Source: Acetobacteraceae bacterium
Lineage (GTDB): Bacteria; Pseudomonadota; Alphaproteobacteria; Acetobacterales; Acetobacteraceae
DNA length: 12,193 nucleotides
Assembly: GCA_030044345.1 (NCBI GenBank)
Contig: JASHVY010000588.1
Coordinates: 1 to 12,193 of the forward strand
Direction of reading: 5' to 3'
Shown: in pieces, positions 1 to 6,868 of the stretch
Layout: each line of letters opens with the position of its first letter
Numbering within the stretch: position 1 is the stretch's first letter
Made by a program: the position numbers and the translations under genes
The notes under the pieces: model-generated
Told to the model about the DNA's origin: nothing
What the model saw: the letters and a program-made list of their open reading frames with translations, nothing else
Databases searched by the model: none

Positions 1-13
1 GTAAGGAAAATTC

Positions 14-754
14 GTGCCGGCAAACCTCCCTGCCCCGGAGTCGATCATTCTGGACGAAACGAGTGGAGAAATCCCGCGCCTGCTTAGCCTTCCAACTCAT
101 GAGCGGCTTCGCGTGGTGGGCGACGTTCATGGCGATGCGCGCGGTTTCGCCGCCGCGGCGGCGACCGATCGGTTCGTGGTCCAGCTCGGCGACCTCACCG
201 ACCATGGGTCCGACAGCGCCGGCGTGCTGGTCATGATGCTCGATCGGATCGCCGCCGGTCGCGGCCTTTTCCTGCTCGGCAATCACGATCTCAAGCTCGC
301 CCGCACGCTCGCGGGCCGGCAGGTGCGGCGGGGCGCGCCGCTGGAGGCCACACTTGCCGCACTCGACCCCGCGCTCGCGGAGCGCACACTGGCGGCGATC
401 GCCCGCGCCCCGGCCTGGCTCGCCGCCAACGGCCGGTTCTTCGTTCATGCCGCCTTCGATCCCGGCATGCTGCTCGAGCCGCCTCCGCCGGTGCCGGTCA
501 CCGGGCCGGTTCCGCCGCTTCTCGCCCGCGCCCTTTATGGCCAGCCGACCGGACGGATGCAGCCGGATGGCTATCCCGAGCGGAGCTTCCGCTGGGTCGA
601 GCGGATTCCGCCGGGCCTCACCGTCTATTGCGGCCATGATTGTCGAAGCCGTGACGGCCGTCCCTATATCCACCGCAATGAGGCGGGCGGCATCGCCGTG
701 TTCCTCGATACCGGCGCGGGAAAAGGCGGGCACCTGTCCTGGATCGATCTCTGA
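14..754 (+). CDS. PPP-type metallophosphoesterase (serine/threonine phosphatase-like)
   Basis: A 246-residue protein with the ordered metal-binding motifs of calcineurin-like phosphoesterases: GDVHGD (residues 36-41), GDLTDHG (59-65), GNHD (89-92), a histidine in FVHAAFDP (H145) and another in YCGHD (H208), closing with LDTGAGKGGHLS (231-242). These residues hold a dinuclear metal centre that hydrolyses phosphoesters. The layout resembles bacterial PrpE/ApaH-like and PNKP-type phosphatases, so the substrate could be a phosphoprotein, a dinucleoside polyphosphate or a nucleic-acid end; the sequence does not decide. The second motif reads TDHG where PPP enzymes usually have VDRG, so an Arg commonly used for phosphate contact is replaced by His. 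The start is GTG at 14, with AAGGA at 3-7 as ribosome binding site. No signal peptide is seen, so it is probably cytoplasmic. The ada operon follows after 116 bp on the same strand. Family assignment is firm; substrate is unknown. Confidence 0.88.
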   Translation: MPANLPAPESIILDETSGEIPRLLSLPTHERLRVVGDVHGDARGFAAAAATDRFVVQLGDLTDHGSDSAGVLVMMLDRIAAGRGLFLLGNHDLKLARTLAGRQVRRGAPLEATLAALDPALAERTLAAIARAPAWLAANGRFFVHAAFDPGMLLEPPPPVPVTGPVPPLLARALYGQPTGRMQPDGYPERSFRWVERIPPGLTVYCGHDCRSRDGRPYIHRNEAGGIAVFLDTGAGKGGHLSWIDL

Positions 755-765
755 ATTCTGGCGCC

Positions 766-778
766 AATTCGGCAGCAA
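766..778 (+). promoter_or_regulatory. candidate Ada operator (A box AAT, B box GCAA)
   Basis: AAT at 766-768 and GCAA at 775-778 are separated by six bases, the same arrangement as the A and B boxes of the E. coli ada operator. The element is 93 bp upstream of the ada start. A weak -10-like CATAAC lies at 810-815 with no good -35, as expected of an activator-dependent promoter. Seven fixed bases can match by chance, so the position in front of ada is the main support. Autoregulation by methylated Ada is inferred. Confidence 0.45.
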
Positions 779-813
779 GGGCCGGAGTGCGGGTTGCGGC
801 GAGGCCTCCCATA

Positions 814-855
814 ACCATCGGCAGAAGGCGGGGGCGTTCGGCCTCTGCCGATGGT
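814..855. repeat. strong hairpin between the phosphoesterase gene and ada
   Basis: ACCATCGGCAGA (814-825) and TCTGCCGATGGT (844-855) are perfect 12-base complementary arms. After one bulged A, GGC (827-829) can also pair with GCC (841-843), leaving an 11-nt loop (830-840). The ada Shine-Dalgarno (GAAAGGA, 857-863) begins 1 nt after the stem. No T tract follows, so a simple intrinsic terminator is unlikely. It could be a 5' leader structure controlling ada translation or mRNA stability, or a 3' end for the upstream gene. Confidence 0.75.
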
Positions 856-870
856 AGAAAGGACAGTCCG

Positions 871-1932
871 ATGGATATGGCCACGCTCTTCCCGACCGAC
901 GCCGAGCGCTGGCAGGCGGTCATGGCCCGCGAGCGGCGGGCGGATGGCGCTTTCGTCTATTCGGTACGGAGCACCGGCGTTTATTGCCGCCCCTCCTGCG
1001 GGGCGCGGCTCGCGCGGCGGGAGAATGTGCGGTTCCATGCGTCGGCCGAGGCGGCCGAGGCGGCGGGCTTCCGCCCGTGCAAGCGCTGCCGGCCGGATCG
1101 GCCCGACCTTGCGTCACGGCAGGAGGCGGCTGTCGCCCAGGCCTGCCGGATGATCGAGACGGAAGACGAGCCGCCGAGCCTGGATGCGCTGGCGCGCGCG
1201 AGCGGCCTCAGCCGCTTTCACTTCCACCGCGTGTTCAAGGCCGCGACCGGCACCACCCCGATGGCCTATGCGGCGCAGTGCCGGGCCCGGCGGATGGAAG
1301 GCGCGCTCGGGCGCGCGAACAGCGTGACCGAGGCGATCTATGAGGCGGGCTTCAACTCGAGCGGCCGCTTCTACGCGGAAGCGCCCGCGCGCCTTGGGAT
1401 GACGCCGCAGAAATGGCGGGCCGGCGGCGCGGGCGCAGTGATCCGCTATGCGAGCGGCGCCTGCTCGCTGGGAACGATCCTCGTCGCGGCGACCGAGAAG
1501 GGGATCTGCGCGATCTCCTTCGGCGAGGACGAGAAGGAGCTCGTGGGCATGCTCGCCGCGCGCTTCCCGAAAGCCCGGCTCACGCCGGCGGACCCTGACT
1601 TCGCCGAGACGCTCGCCGCCGTCATCGATGCGGTGGAGACGCCGGCGCGCGGGCTCGACCTGCCGCTCGATATCCAGGGCACCGCGTTCCAGTGCCGGGT
1701 CTGGGCGGCGCTCAAGGCGATCCCGGCGGGCGAGACGGCGAGCTACGCGGAGATCGCCCGCCGCATCGGCGAGCCGGGTGCAGCGCGCGCGGTGGCGGCG
1801 GCCTGTGCCGCCAACAAGCTCGCGGTCGCGATTCCCTGCCATCGGGTGATCGGGTCGGACGGTGCGCTCTCCGGCTATCGCTGGGGCATCGCGCGCAAGC
1901 GCGCCCTTCTCGCCCGCGAGGCCGGCGCATGA
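871..1932 (+). CDS. ada: Ada: methylphosphotriester-DNA/O6-methylguanine-DNA methyltransferase and transcriptional activator
   Basis: A 353-residue suicide methyltransferase, full length for Ada. The N-terminal domain contains the zinc site Cys39, Cys43 (YCRPSC), Cys70 and Cys73 (FRPCKRC); Cys39 is the expected acceptor of methyl groups from phosphotriesters. An AraC-type helix-turn-helix region follows at about 84-185. The C-terminal O6-alkylguanine transferase domain carries the acceptor Cys323 in IPCHRVIGS, preceded by the winged-helix region with SYAEIARRIG. In the known family, methylation of the N-terminal Cys turns Ada into an activator of its own operon. The ATG at 871 is preferred because GAAAGGA at 857-863 is 7 nt upstream and residue numbering then matches E. 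coli Ada. A GTG at 787 would add 28 unconserved residues that run across the upstream hairpin. The stop overlaps the next start (ATGA, 1929-1932), indicating translational coupling. Confidence 0.96.
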   Translation: MDMATLFPTDAERWQAVMARERRADGAFVYSVRSTGVYCRPSCGARLARRENVRFHASAEAAEAAGFRPCKRCRPDRPDLASRQEAAVAQACRMIETEDEPPSLDALARASGLSRFHFHRVFKAATGTTPMAYAAQCRARRMEGALGRANSVTEAIYEAGFNSSGRFYAEAPARLGMTPQKWRAGGAGAVIRYASGACSLGTILVAATEKGICAISFGEDEKELVGMLAARFPKARLTPADPDFAETLAAVIDAVETPARGLDLPLDIQGTAFQCRVWAALKAIPAGETASYAEIARRIGEPGAARAVAAACAANKLAVAIPCHRVIGSDGALSGYRWGIARKRALLAREAGA

Positions 1933-2666
1933 GCGCGGCGGCTTCGCTCGCGAGAGAGCGCAATCCTGGTGAACGCGTGCGCGCGCTCGACTGGAGCGGG
2001 ATCGCCGCCGATCTCGATCGCGAGGGTGCCGCTCGCCTGCCCGGGCTGCTCTCCGCCGCGGAATGCCGTGGGCTTGCCGCGCTCTATGGAGAGGAGAAGC
2101 CGTTCCGTAGCCGCATCGTCATGGCACGGCACGGCTTCGGGCGGGGCGAATACAAATATCTCGCCTACCCGCTTCCCGAGATCGTGGCCGGCCTGCGCGC
2201 GGCGCTTTACCCTCCGCTCGCCGCCATCGCCAACCGCTGGAATGAAAACCTTTCCCTATCCGAGCGTTATCCTGGGAAGCTCGCGGAGTTTCTGAGCTTC
2301 TGCCATGAAGCCGGCCAGGAGCGGCCGACGCCGCTCCTGCTGCAATATGATGCGGGCGACTATAATTGCCTGCACCAGGACCTTTACGGCGCCCTCGTCT
2401 TTCCCTTGCAGGTGGCCTTCCTGCTCTCCGTCCCCGAACAGGATTTCAAGGGCGGCGAGTTCGTCCTGGTGGAGACGCGGCCGCGCCAACAATCGCGCGC
2501 CCTGGTGATGCCGCTTGCGCAGGGAGATGGCGTCGTCTTCGCGGTCAATCATCGCCCGGTGCGCGGCACGCGGGGGTTTCATCGCGTCGCGATGCGCCAT
2601 GGCGTGAGCGCGGTCCGCGCCGGCCGGCGCCATGTGCTCGGCATTATTTTTCACGATGCCAAATGA
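1929..2666 (+). CDS. 2OG-Fe(II) oxygenase, predicted nucleic-acid damage family (Oxygenase-NA type)
   Basis: A 245-residue protein with a double-stranded beta-helix dioxygenase signature. HQD (H149, D151) supplies two iron ligands in NCLHQDLYG. Near the C-terminus, H224 followed ten residues later by R234 (RHGVSAVRAGRRHVLGIIF) matches the distal His and 2-oxoglutarate-binding Arg spacing of prolyl-hydroxylase-like enzymes; H218 is an alternative distal ligand. The pattern, including the end GIIFHDA, resembles Pfam PF09859, a family predicted to act oxidatively on damaged nucleic acids. Its exact substrate is, to my knowledge, not established. The gene starts at ATG 1929, overlapping the ada stop by 4 bp, and its end overlaps alkB by 11 bp, so the three are almost certainly co-transcribed. 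An Ada-induced repair or demethylation role is inferred from this position. Confidence 0.87.
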   Translation: MSAAASLARERNPGERVRALDWSGIAADLDREGAARLPGLLSAAECRGLAALYGEEKPFRSRIVMARHGFGRGEYKYLAYPLPEIVAGLRAALYPPLAAIANRWNENLSLSERYPGKLAEFLSFCHEAGQERPTPLLLQYDAGDYNCLHQDLYGALVFPLQVAFLLSVPEQDFKGGEFVLVETRPRQQSRALVMPLAQGDGVVFAVNHRPVRGTRGFHRVAMRHGVSAVRAGRRHVLGIIFHDAK

Positions 2667-3327
2667 AAACGAGAGGAGCGGCGATCTGCTGGCCAATCTC
2701 GCAGCGCCGGGCCGCGAACGGGTGGCGCTGGGTCCCGACGCCGTGCTGTTGGCGGGATTTGCCGCCGATGCCGCGACCGATCTTCTCGCCGGGCTTGAGA
2801 CGGTGCTCGCGGCCGCTCCCTTCCGCCACATGGTGACGCCCGGCGGGCATCGCATGTCGGTCGCGATGACGAGCGCGGGGCCGCTCGGCTGGGTCACCGA
2901 CCGAAGCGGCTATCGCTATGAGCCGCACGACCCCGAGACCGGCCGCCCCTGGCCGCTTCTGCCCGCACGCTTTGCCTCCCTGGCCGCGCTGGCGGCCAAG
3001 ACTGCCGGCTTTCCCGGATTCGCGCCGGATTCCTGCCTGATCAACCGCTATGAGCCGGGAACCCAGCTCGCCCTGCATCAGGATCGGAACGAGCGGGATT
3101 TCGCGCAGCCGATCGTCTCCGTCTCGCTCGGGCTGCCGGCGATCTTCCTTTTCGGCGGGCCCGTCCGCGGCGCAAGGCCGCGCCGCGTCCGTCTCGAGCA
3201 TGGCGATGTGGTTGTCTGGGGCGGCGGCGCGCGCCTCCATTTCCACGGCGTGGCACCGCTGGCGGAGGGGACCCACCCGCTCACCGGCCGCTGCCGCATC
3301 AATCTCACCTTCCGCCGCGCCGGCTGA
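2656..3327 (+). CDS. alkB: AlkB: DNA oxidative demethylase
   Basis: A 223-residue Fe(II)/2-oxoglutarate dioxygenase that removes methyl groups from 1-methyladenine and 3-methylcytosine in the known family. The match to E. coli AlkB is close. FRHMVTPGG and SVAMT stand near the N-terminus, NRY (130-132) precedes the active site, and iron ligands H141, D143 and H197 are followed by R214, N216 and R220 in RINLTFR. All sit exactly ten residues later than in E. coli AlkB (H131, D133, H187, R204, R210), so the catalytic set is complete. ATG 2656 is chosen over ATG 2632 because it gives the better length; it overlaps the preceding gene by 11 bp in another frame. The gene is convergent with the sulfotransferase, with only 12 bp between the two stop codons. 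Confidence 0.96.
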   Translation: MPNENERSGDLLANLAAPGRERVALGPDAVLLAGFAADAATDLLAGLETVLAAAPFRHMVTPGGHRMSVAMTSAGPLGWVTDRSGYRYEPHDPETGRPWPLLPARFASLAALAAKTAGFPGFAPDSCLINRYEPGTQLALHQDRNERDFAQPIVSVSLGLPAIFLFGGPVRGARPRRVRLEHGDVVVWGGGARLHFHGVAPLAEGTHPLTGRCRINLTFRRAG

Positions 3328-3334
3328 AACCGGC
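3319..3334. terminator. weak hairpin between convergent genes
   Basis: GCCGG (3319-3323) and CCGGC (3330-3334) can form a 5-bp stem around the alkB stop codon, in the 12-bp gap before the convergent sulfotransferase stop. It might serve both strands, but the stem is short and has no T tract on either side. Confidence 0.22.
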
Positions 3335-3339
3335 TGGCT

Positions 3340-4644
3340 TCAGGTGGGCTGGACGCTTGCCTGCGAGCGAAGGGCGGCGCTGCGGGGACCGGCGGGGCGC
3401 GGCGCGCCGGCCGGTTCCGGAACGACCCCGAAATGCCCGAGATAGGGGGCGAATTTTTCCCGCTCCGCCGCGGCGTCCAGGCCATGGTCCTCGAAGCGGT
3501 AGCGGTGCACTCCATAGCCGCCATTGGGCTCGGCGGCAGCGAATTCCGCCACTGCACTTCCGAGGCCCTCCGGCCGGGGGATGCCGAAATGCCGGTACAC
3601 CCCCTCCACCGCGCCCGCCGGATCGGCGACCAGGTCGAGATAATGGACGTGGCAGATCGTGCCTTCCCAGCGCGGATCCTCGCTTGCGGCGATCATTCGT
3701 TGCGCGCCCTCGAGCCAGCGCGCGCTTTCGCCGCGGCCGATCTCCACCCGGTCGAGCCGGCGGGTGAAGGGGCGGCGCAGCACTTCCGTGAGCTTGGCGA
3801 CCGAGAGCAGCACCCGGAGCGGATCGCGATGGACGAAGACGAGGCGCGCATCGGGATAGACCGTGCGCAGCGCATCGAGCGCGAAGAGATGGTCGGGGCA
3901 TTTCAGCACCCAGCGCCGGTCCCGCCCTGCTGCGCCATCCTGGTGACGCAGGTGCTGGAGGAACCGTTTGTGCAGCCGATAGGCCGGCAGATGCCCCTCG
4001 CCCCCGGTCTCGAGCCAGGTGCGGTAGGTCGGGATGCGGTAGGTCGTGTCGAAGCGCAGGCTGCGGAAGGCGTGCGCGGTGATCTCCGAGCATTCCTGCG
4101 GCGAGGTGGGGGAGATGCGATGCAGACCGCGGAACTGGGGCGCCAGCCGCTCGAACATCCGCAATTGCCGTGCCACGCGGGCAATTCGCTTATGCCCTCC
4201 GCCGGCCTCATGCAGCATCGGAAAGGGGTAGATCGTCTCCCACACGCGCGGCGCGCGATTGATCGGGTCGCACATCATGAGCTCGTGGAGGAAGGTGGTG
4301 CCGCTGCGCGGAAAGCCGGTGATGAAGATCGGCTGGGCGATCGGCGCGTGAGCGATCTCGGGCGCGCGCCGCTCCGCCGCGGCAAGCTCGAGAAGGTTCG
4401 AGAGGAAGCGGAGCACATCCCATTCCAGCGCGATGCGCCCGACCAGGCCGAGCGATGCCTCCGCCTGGCAAGCCTCGAGCAGGCGCTCAAGCGGCTCGGC
4501 GACCGGGATCTCGCCGAAATTCCCGCTTCCGGACCGCTCACGCGCCCGGTCCATCAGCCGCGCAGCCTCGAGCGGACGGCGAAGGAAGCCCGACCAGCCG
4601 GCGATCTTGTCGCCCGTCCAGAGGGCTGCGCCGATCGCGGTCAC
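3340..4644 (-). CDS. PAPS-dependent sulfotransferase family protein
   Basis: A 434-residue protein with the two PAPS-binding elements of sulfotransferases. The 5'-phosphosulfate loop is ITGFPRSGTTF (109-119), and the 3'-phosphate region LVFVHRDPLRVLLS (268-281) includes R273 and S281. The WVLKCPDHLFAL segment (245-256) and the C-terminal region are also typical of the bacterial Sulfotransfer_3 type. Such enzymes move sulfate from PAPS to hydroxyls or amines of lipids, glycans or small molecules; the acceptor here is unknown. No membrane helix or signal peptide is evident. The likely start is GTG at 4644 with GAGAGG about 11 nt upstream. Met31 is an alternative start but would not affect the catalytic core. 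The last 25 residues are Pro/Ala-rich and probably disordered. It lies 204 bp downstream of the ABC exporter gene on the same strand. Confidence 0.85.
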   Translation of the reverse strand: MTAIGAALWTGDKIAGWSGFLRRPLEAARLMDRARERSGSGNFGEIPVAEPLERLLEACQAEASLGLVGRIALEWDVLRFLSNLLELAAAERRAPEIAHAPIAQPIFITGFPRSGTTFLHELMMCDPINRAPRVWETIYPFPMLHEAGGGHKRIARVARQLRMFERLAPQFRGLHRISPTSPQECSEITAHAFRSLRFDTTYRIPTYRTWLETGGEGHLPAYRLHKRFLQHLRHQDGAAGRDRRWVLKCPDHLFALDALRTVYPDARLVFVHRDPLRVLLSVAKLTEVLRRPFTRRLDRVEIGRGESARWLEGAQRMIAASEDPRWEGTICHVHYLDLVADPAGAVEGVYRHFGIPRPEGLGSAVAEFAAAEPNGGYGVHRYRFEDHGLDAAAEREKFAPYLGHFGVVPEPAGAPRPAGPRSAALRSQASVQPT

Positions 4645-4700
4645 GGCGTGGGTCGCCTCTCAGTGTTCCCTTGGGCTTCCCCCCGAAACCGTCGGCCGGA

Positions 4701-4721
4701 TCGCCCGCCAAAGGCGGGCGA
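4701..4721. repeat. perfect 9-bp inverted repeat with 3-nt loop
   Basis: TCGCCCGCC (4701-4709), loop AAA, GGCGGGCGA (4713-4721). It lies between the ABC exporter and sulfotransferase genes, both on the minus strand. It could end or attenuate the exporter transcript, or form a leader hairpin of the sulfotransferase mRNA 57 nt before its start. No T tract follows on the minus strand, so terminator function is uncertain. Confidence 0.6.
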
Positions 4722-4756
4722 CGACCCTTCGATACTCATACGCCGCCCCTCGAATC

Positions 4757-4782
4757 TACGCGAAATCGTAACGATCTGCGTA
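4757..4782. promoter_or_regulatory. imperfect dyad, possible operator
   Basis: ATCGT-A-ACGAT (4765-4775) is flanked by TACGC (4757-4761) and GCGTA (4778-4782), giving a nested dyad of 26 bp in a relatively AT-rich spot upstream of the sulfotransferase start. The symmetry suggests a dimeric regulator site, but no regulator or matched promoter is recognised. Confidence 0.3.
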
Positions 4783-4848
4783 AGGGAATAGCTAGCCTAG
4801 CGCAAGCGGCGGGCCAAGGGAGCGGACAAAAGGATCAGGACGGTACGT

Positions 4849-6627
4849 TCAGGCGGCTTCGGAGGAAACGAGGCGAAGTGCCTGGCGCCGCAGAAGATGC
4901 TGGTAGGGCCCGGGAGCTGCCTCGAGGAGCGCGGGCGGTCCGTCCTGGACAATATGCCCTGCCTCGAGCACGACGATCCGGTCGAAGTCGCGCAGCGTCG
5001 AGAGCCGGTGGGCGACCGCCACGACGGTCCGACCGTTCATCAGCCGGTCGAGCGCTTCCTGCACCGCCTGCTCGGACTCGCTGTCGAGCGAGGAGGTCGC
5101 CTCGTCGAGCAGCAGGATCGGCGCATCGCGCAGGAAGGCCCGGGCGATCGCCAGCCGCTGGCGCTGTCCGCCCGAAAGCCGCACCCCGCGCTCGCCGACG
5201 ATCGTCTGGAGCCCTTCGGGCAGGGCGTCGAGGAACTCACCGCATCCCGCCGCCTCGGCCGCGGCCCGGACCTCGTCATCACTCGCGTCCGGCCGGCTGT
5301 AGCGGATATTCTCGAGCACCGAGCGGTGGAAGAGCATCACCTCCTGCGGCACCACCGCGACCCGCGCCGCGAGCTCTTCGCGCCCGAGATCCGCAACCGC
5401 ATGGCCATCGATCAGCACAGCGCCGCCACGGACGTCCCATAGCCGTTGCATGAGGGCGAGGATGGTGGATTTGCCGGCGCCGGAACGGCCAACCAGGCCG
5501 ACGCGCTCACCCGGGGCGATCTCCAGATTGAAGCTCTCGAGCACCGCGCCATTGCCGTGCGGATAGGCAAAATCGACATTGCGGAACGAGATTCGTCCCC
5601 CCGTCCTGTCCTCGGTGACCGGCGCCGGCAGCGCCGTGAGGGAATGGGCCCGCTCCATCATCTCGTGCGGCTGCAGCAGCCCTTCCACCGCCTCGCTGAG
5701 CCGGGCCATGTACTGCACGAGATCGACCGCCGCGACGGCAAGGTCGCGCGTGCCATGCAGGATGGTGAAGCCGAGGGTCACCACCAGCACCACGTCCCCC
5801 GGGGTCATCAGGTGTTTCTGCCAGAGGAACACCGCCCAGATGAGCATGCCGGCGGTGAGCAGCGCCGTCGTTATGGCGTGCAGCAGGCGAAGATTCTCGA
5901 GGAACGCGAGGCTGCGCCGGCGCGCCTCGACCTCGCCCCCGATCTTCGCGGAGAAGCGCTCGTACTCGCGGCGCTGCGCGCCGAAGGCGCGCACGAGCAG
6001 CATGTTGTTGACGACATCCACCATCTCGCCGTTCACCGAAGAGGCCTCGCTCGCATAGGTCTGATGGACCTCGTGGCCCTTGGCGGCGAGGCGCATCAGC
6101 CAGGCCGCCAGCGCGACCGAGACCACCGCCAGCGCGAGCGACATCGGCGGGTTGATCAGGGCGAGCGTCAGGATCGCGCCGCAAACGGCGAAGCAGGGCG
6201 GCAGCGCGCGCCAGACCATCGTCGTCTCGACGATGTAGAAGGCTTCCGCCGCGGCGCTGATCCGCCCGGCCAGCGCCCCCGGCAGCCTGGTGATAAAATA
6301 AGAAGGTGCATGGCCGACGAGGTGGCGGAAGAGATCCCGCCGGACGTCGCCGGTGACGGCGACGAAGACGCGGCTCGCCCGGAAGCCGGCAACGCGCCAG
6401 AGCAGATTGTCGGCGGCGATCAGGGCGGCGAGCACGCCGATCGCGGACCAGACCGCTCCGGCTTTCCCCGCCGCCAGCACATCGACCAGGTTGCGCACCG
6501 CGTATTGCGAGCCGACCGCGCAGGCGACCGCCGCCATGACGCCGCCGAGCACAATCGCGTGACCGATGGGATAGCGCCGTATGTAGCTCATCATGAAGCG
6601 GAGGGGGTGGGTTCGTCGGTCGGGCAT
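4849..6627 (-). CDS. ABC exporter half-transporter (TMD-NBD fusion, MsbA/Atm1-like)
   Basis: A 592-residue protein with an N-terminal membrane domain and a C-terminal ATPase. Hydrophobic segments at about 22-45, 57-75, 138-158, 160-180, 250-270 and 276-293 fit the six helices of a type-I exporter. The nucleotide-binding domain has Walker A GRSGAGKST (380-388), Q-loop Q428, signature LSGGQ (484-488), Walker B ILLLDEA with E509, and H540 of the H-loop, so it should be active as a homodimer in the inner membrane. The substrate cannot be read from sequence; lipid, glycolipid or peptide export are possible. ATG 6627 is supported by GGAGG (minus strand, 6634-6638) about 7 nt upstream. It is divergent from the glycosyltransferase gene and precedes the sulfotransferase on the same strand, which hints at surface glycolipid metabolism, but this is inference. 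Confidence 0.92.
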   Translation of the reverse strand: MPDRRTHPLRFMMSYIRRYPIGHAIVLGGVMAAVACAVGSQYAVRNLVDVLAAGKAGAVWSAIGVLAALIAADNLLWRVAGFRASRVFVAVTGDVRRDLFRHLVGHAPSYFITRLPGALAGRISAAAEAFYIVETTMVWRALPPCFAVCGAILTLALINPPMSLALAVVSVALAAWLMRLAAKGHEVHQTYASEASSVNGEMVDVVNNMLLVRAFGAQRREYERFSAKIGGEVEARRRSLAFLENLRLLHAITTALLTAGMLIWAVFLWQKHLMTPGDVVLVVTLGFTILHGTRDLAVAAVDLVQYMARLSEAVEGLLQPHEMMERAHSLTALPAPVTEDRTGGRISFRNVDFAYPHGNGAVLESFNLEIAPGERVGLVGRSGAGKSTILALMQRLWDVRGGAVLIDGHAVADLGREELAARVAVVPQEVMLFHRSVLENIRYSRPDASDDEVRAAAEAAGCGEFLDALPEGLQTIVGERGVRLSGGQRQRLAIARAFLRDAPILLLDEATSSLDSESEQAVQEALDRLMNGRTVVAVAHRLSTLRDFDRIVVLEAGHIVQDGPPALLEAAPGPYQHLLRRQALRLVSSEAA

Positions 6628-6643
6628 ACGGCGCCTCCGGGCA

Positions 6644-6660
6644 GGGTGCGCGCGGCACCC
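6644..6660 (-). repeat. leader hairpin upstream of the ABC exporter
   Basis: GGGTGC (6644-6649) and GCACCC (6655-6660) form a perfect 6-bp stem with a 5-nt GC loop. It lies just upstream of the exporter Shine-Dalgarno in the minus-strand transcript. Function unknown. Confidence 0.4.
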
Positions 6661-6688
6661 AGGATTGTCTCGTCACCATTGTTTCATC

Positions 6689-6702
6689 GCCGGCGCGCCG
6701 GC
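6689..6702. repeat. 14-bp perfect palindrome in the divergent intergenic region
   Basis: GCCGGCGCGCCGGC reads the same on both strands. It lies between the divergent ABC exporter (start 6627) and glycosyltransferase (start 6869), a typical place for a shared operator. GC-only palindromes arise fairly easily in a GC-rich genome, so the assignment is tentative. Confidence 0.3.
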
Positions 6703-6868
6703 CAGGGGAAAGGATCCTGTATCCGGCGAGCGCGGAGGATGCAGAGCACACAGCAACTGTTTGTCAAATCTACGGCAATCCCGGTCGTCCTCTTGCCGCG
6801 ATCGCAGTTCTGAATGGCATTCGGCGGCCGAGCGGCCCGCCGTAACCCTGAAGGAGGGCGGACGTCGC

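Noticed and set aside
787..870. GTG 787 as the ada start
   Set aside because: It would translate the strong hairpin and add 28 unconserved residues; ATG 871 has a proper Shine-Dalgarno and matches family length.
1114..1842. 242-codon minus-strand frame inside ada
   Set aside because: Antisense to the highly conserved Ada coding sequence, and low-complexity Arg/Ala/Gly composition.
3433..4791. 452-codon open frame on the plus strand opposite the sulfotransferase
   Set aside because: The translation has no recognisable domain and is rich in Arg/Glu/Gly/Ala typical of antisense frames in GC-rich DNA; the minus strand encodes a clear sulfotransferase.
5446..6813. 455-codon open frame on the plus strand opposite the ABC exporter
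   Set aside because: Its composition (many His, Arg, Asp, Gln) is a shadow of the ABC exporter, which has every expected motif on the other strand.
6593..6868. N-terminal extension of the glycosyltransferase frame
   Set aside because: The extra 92 codons overlap the divergent exporter start and show no similarity; AAGGAGG sits before ATG 6869.
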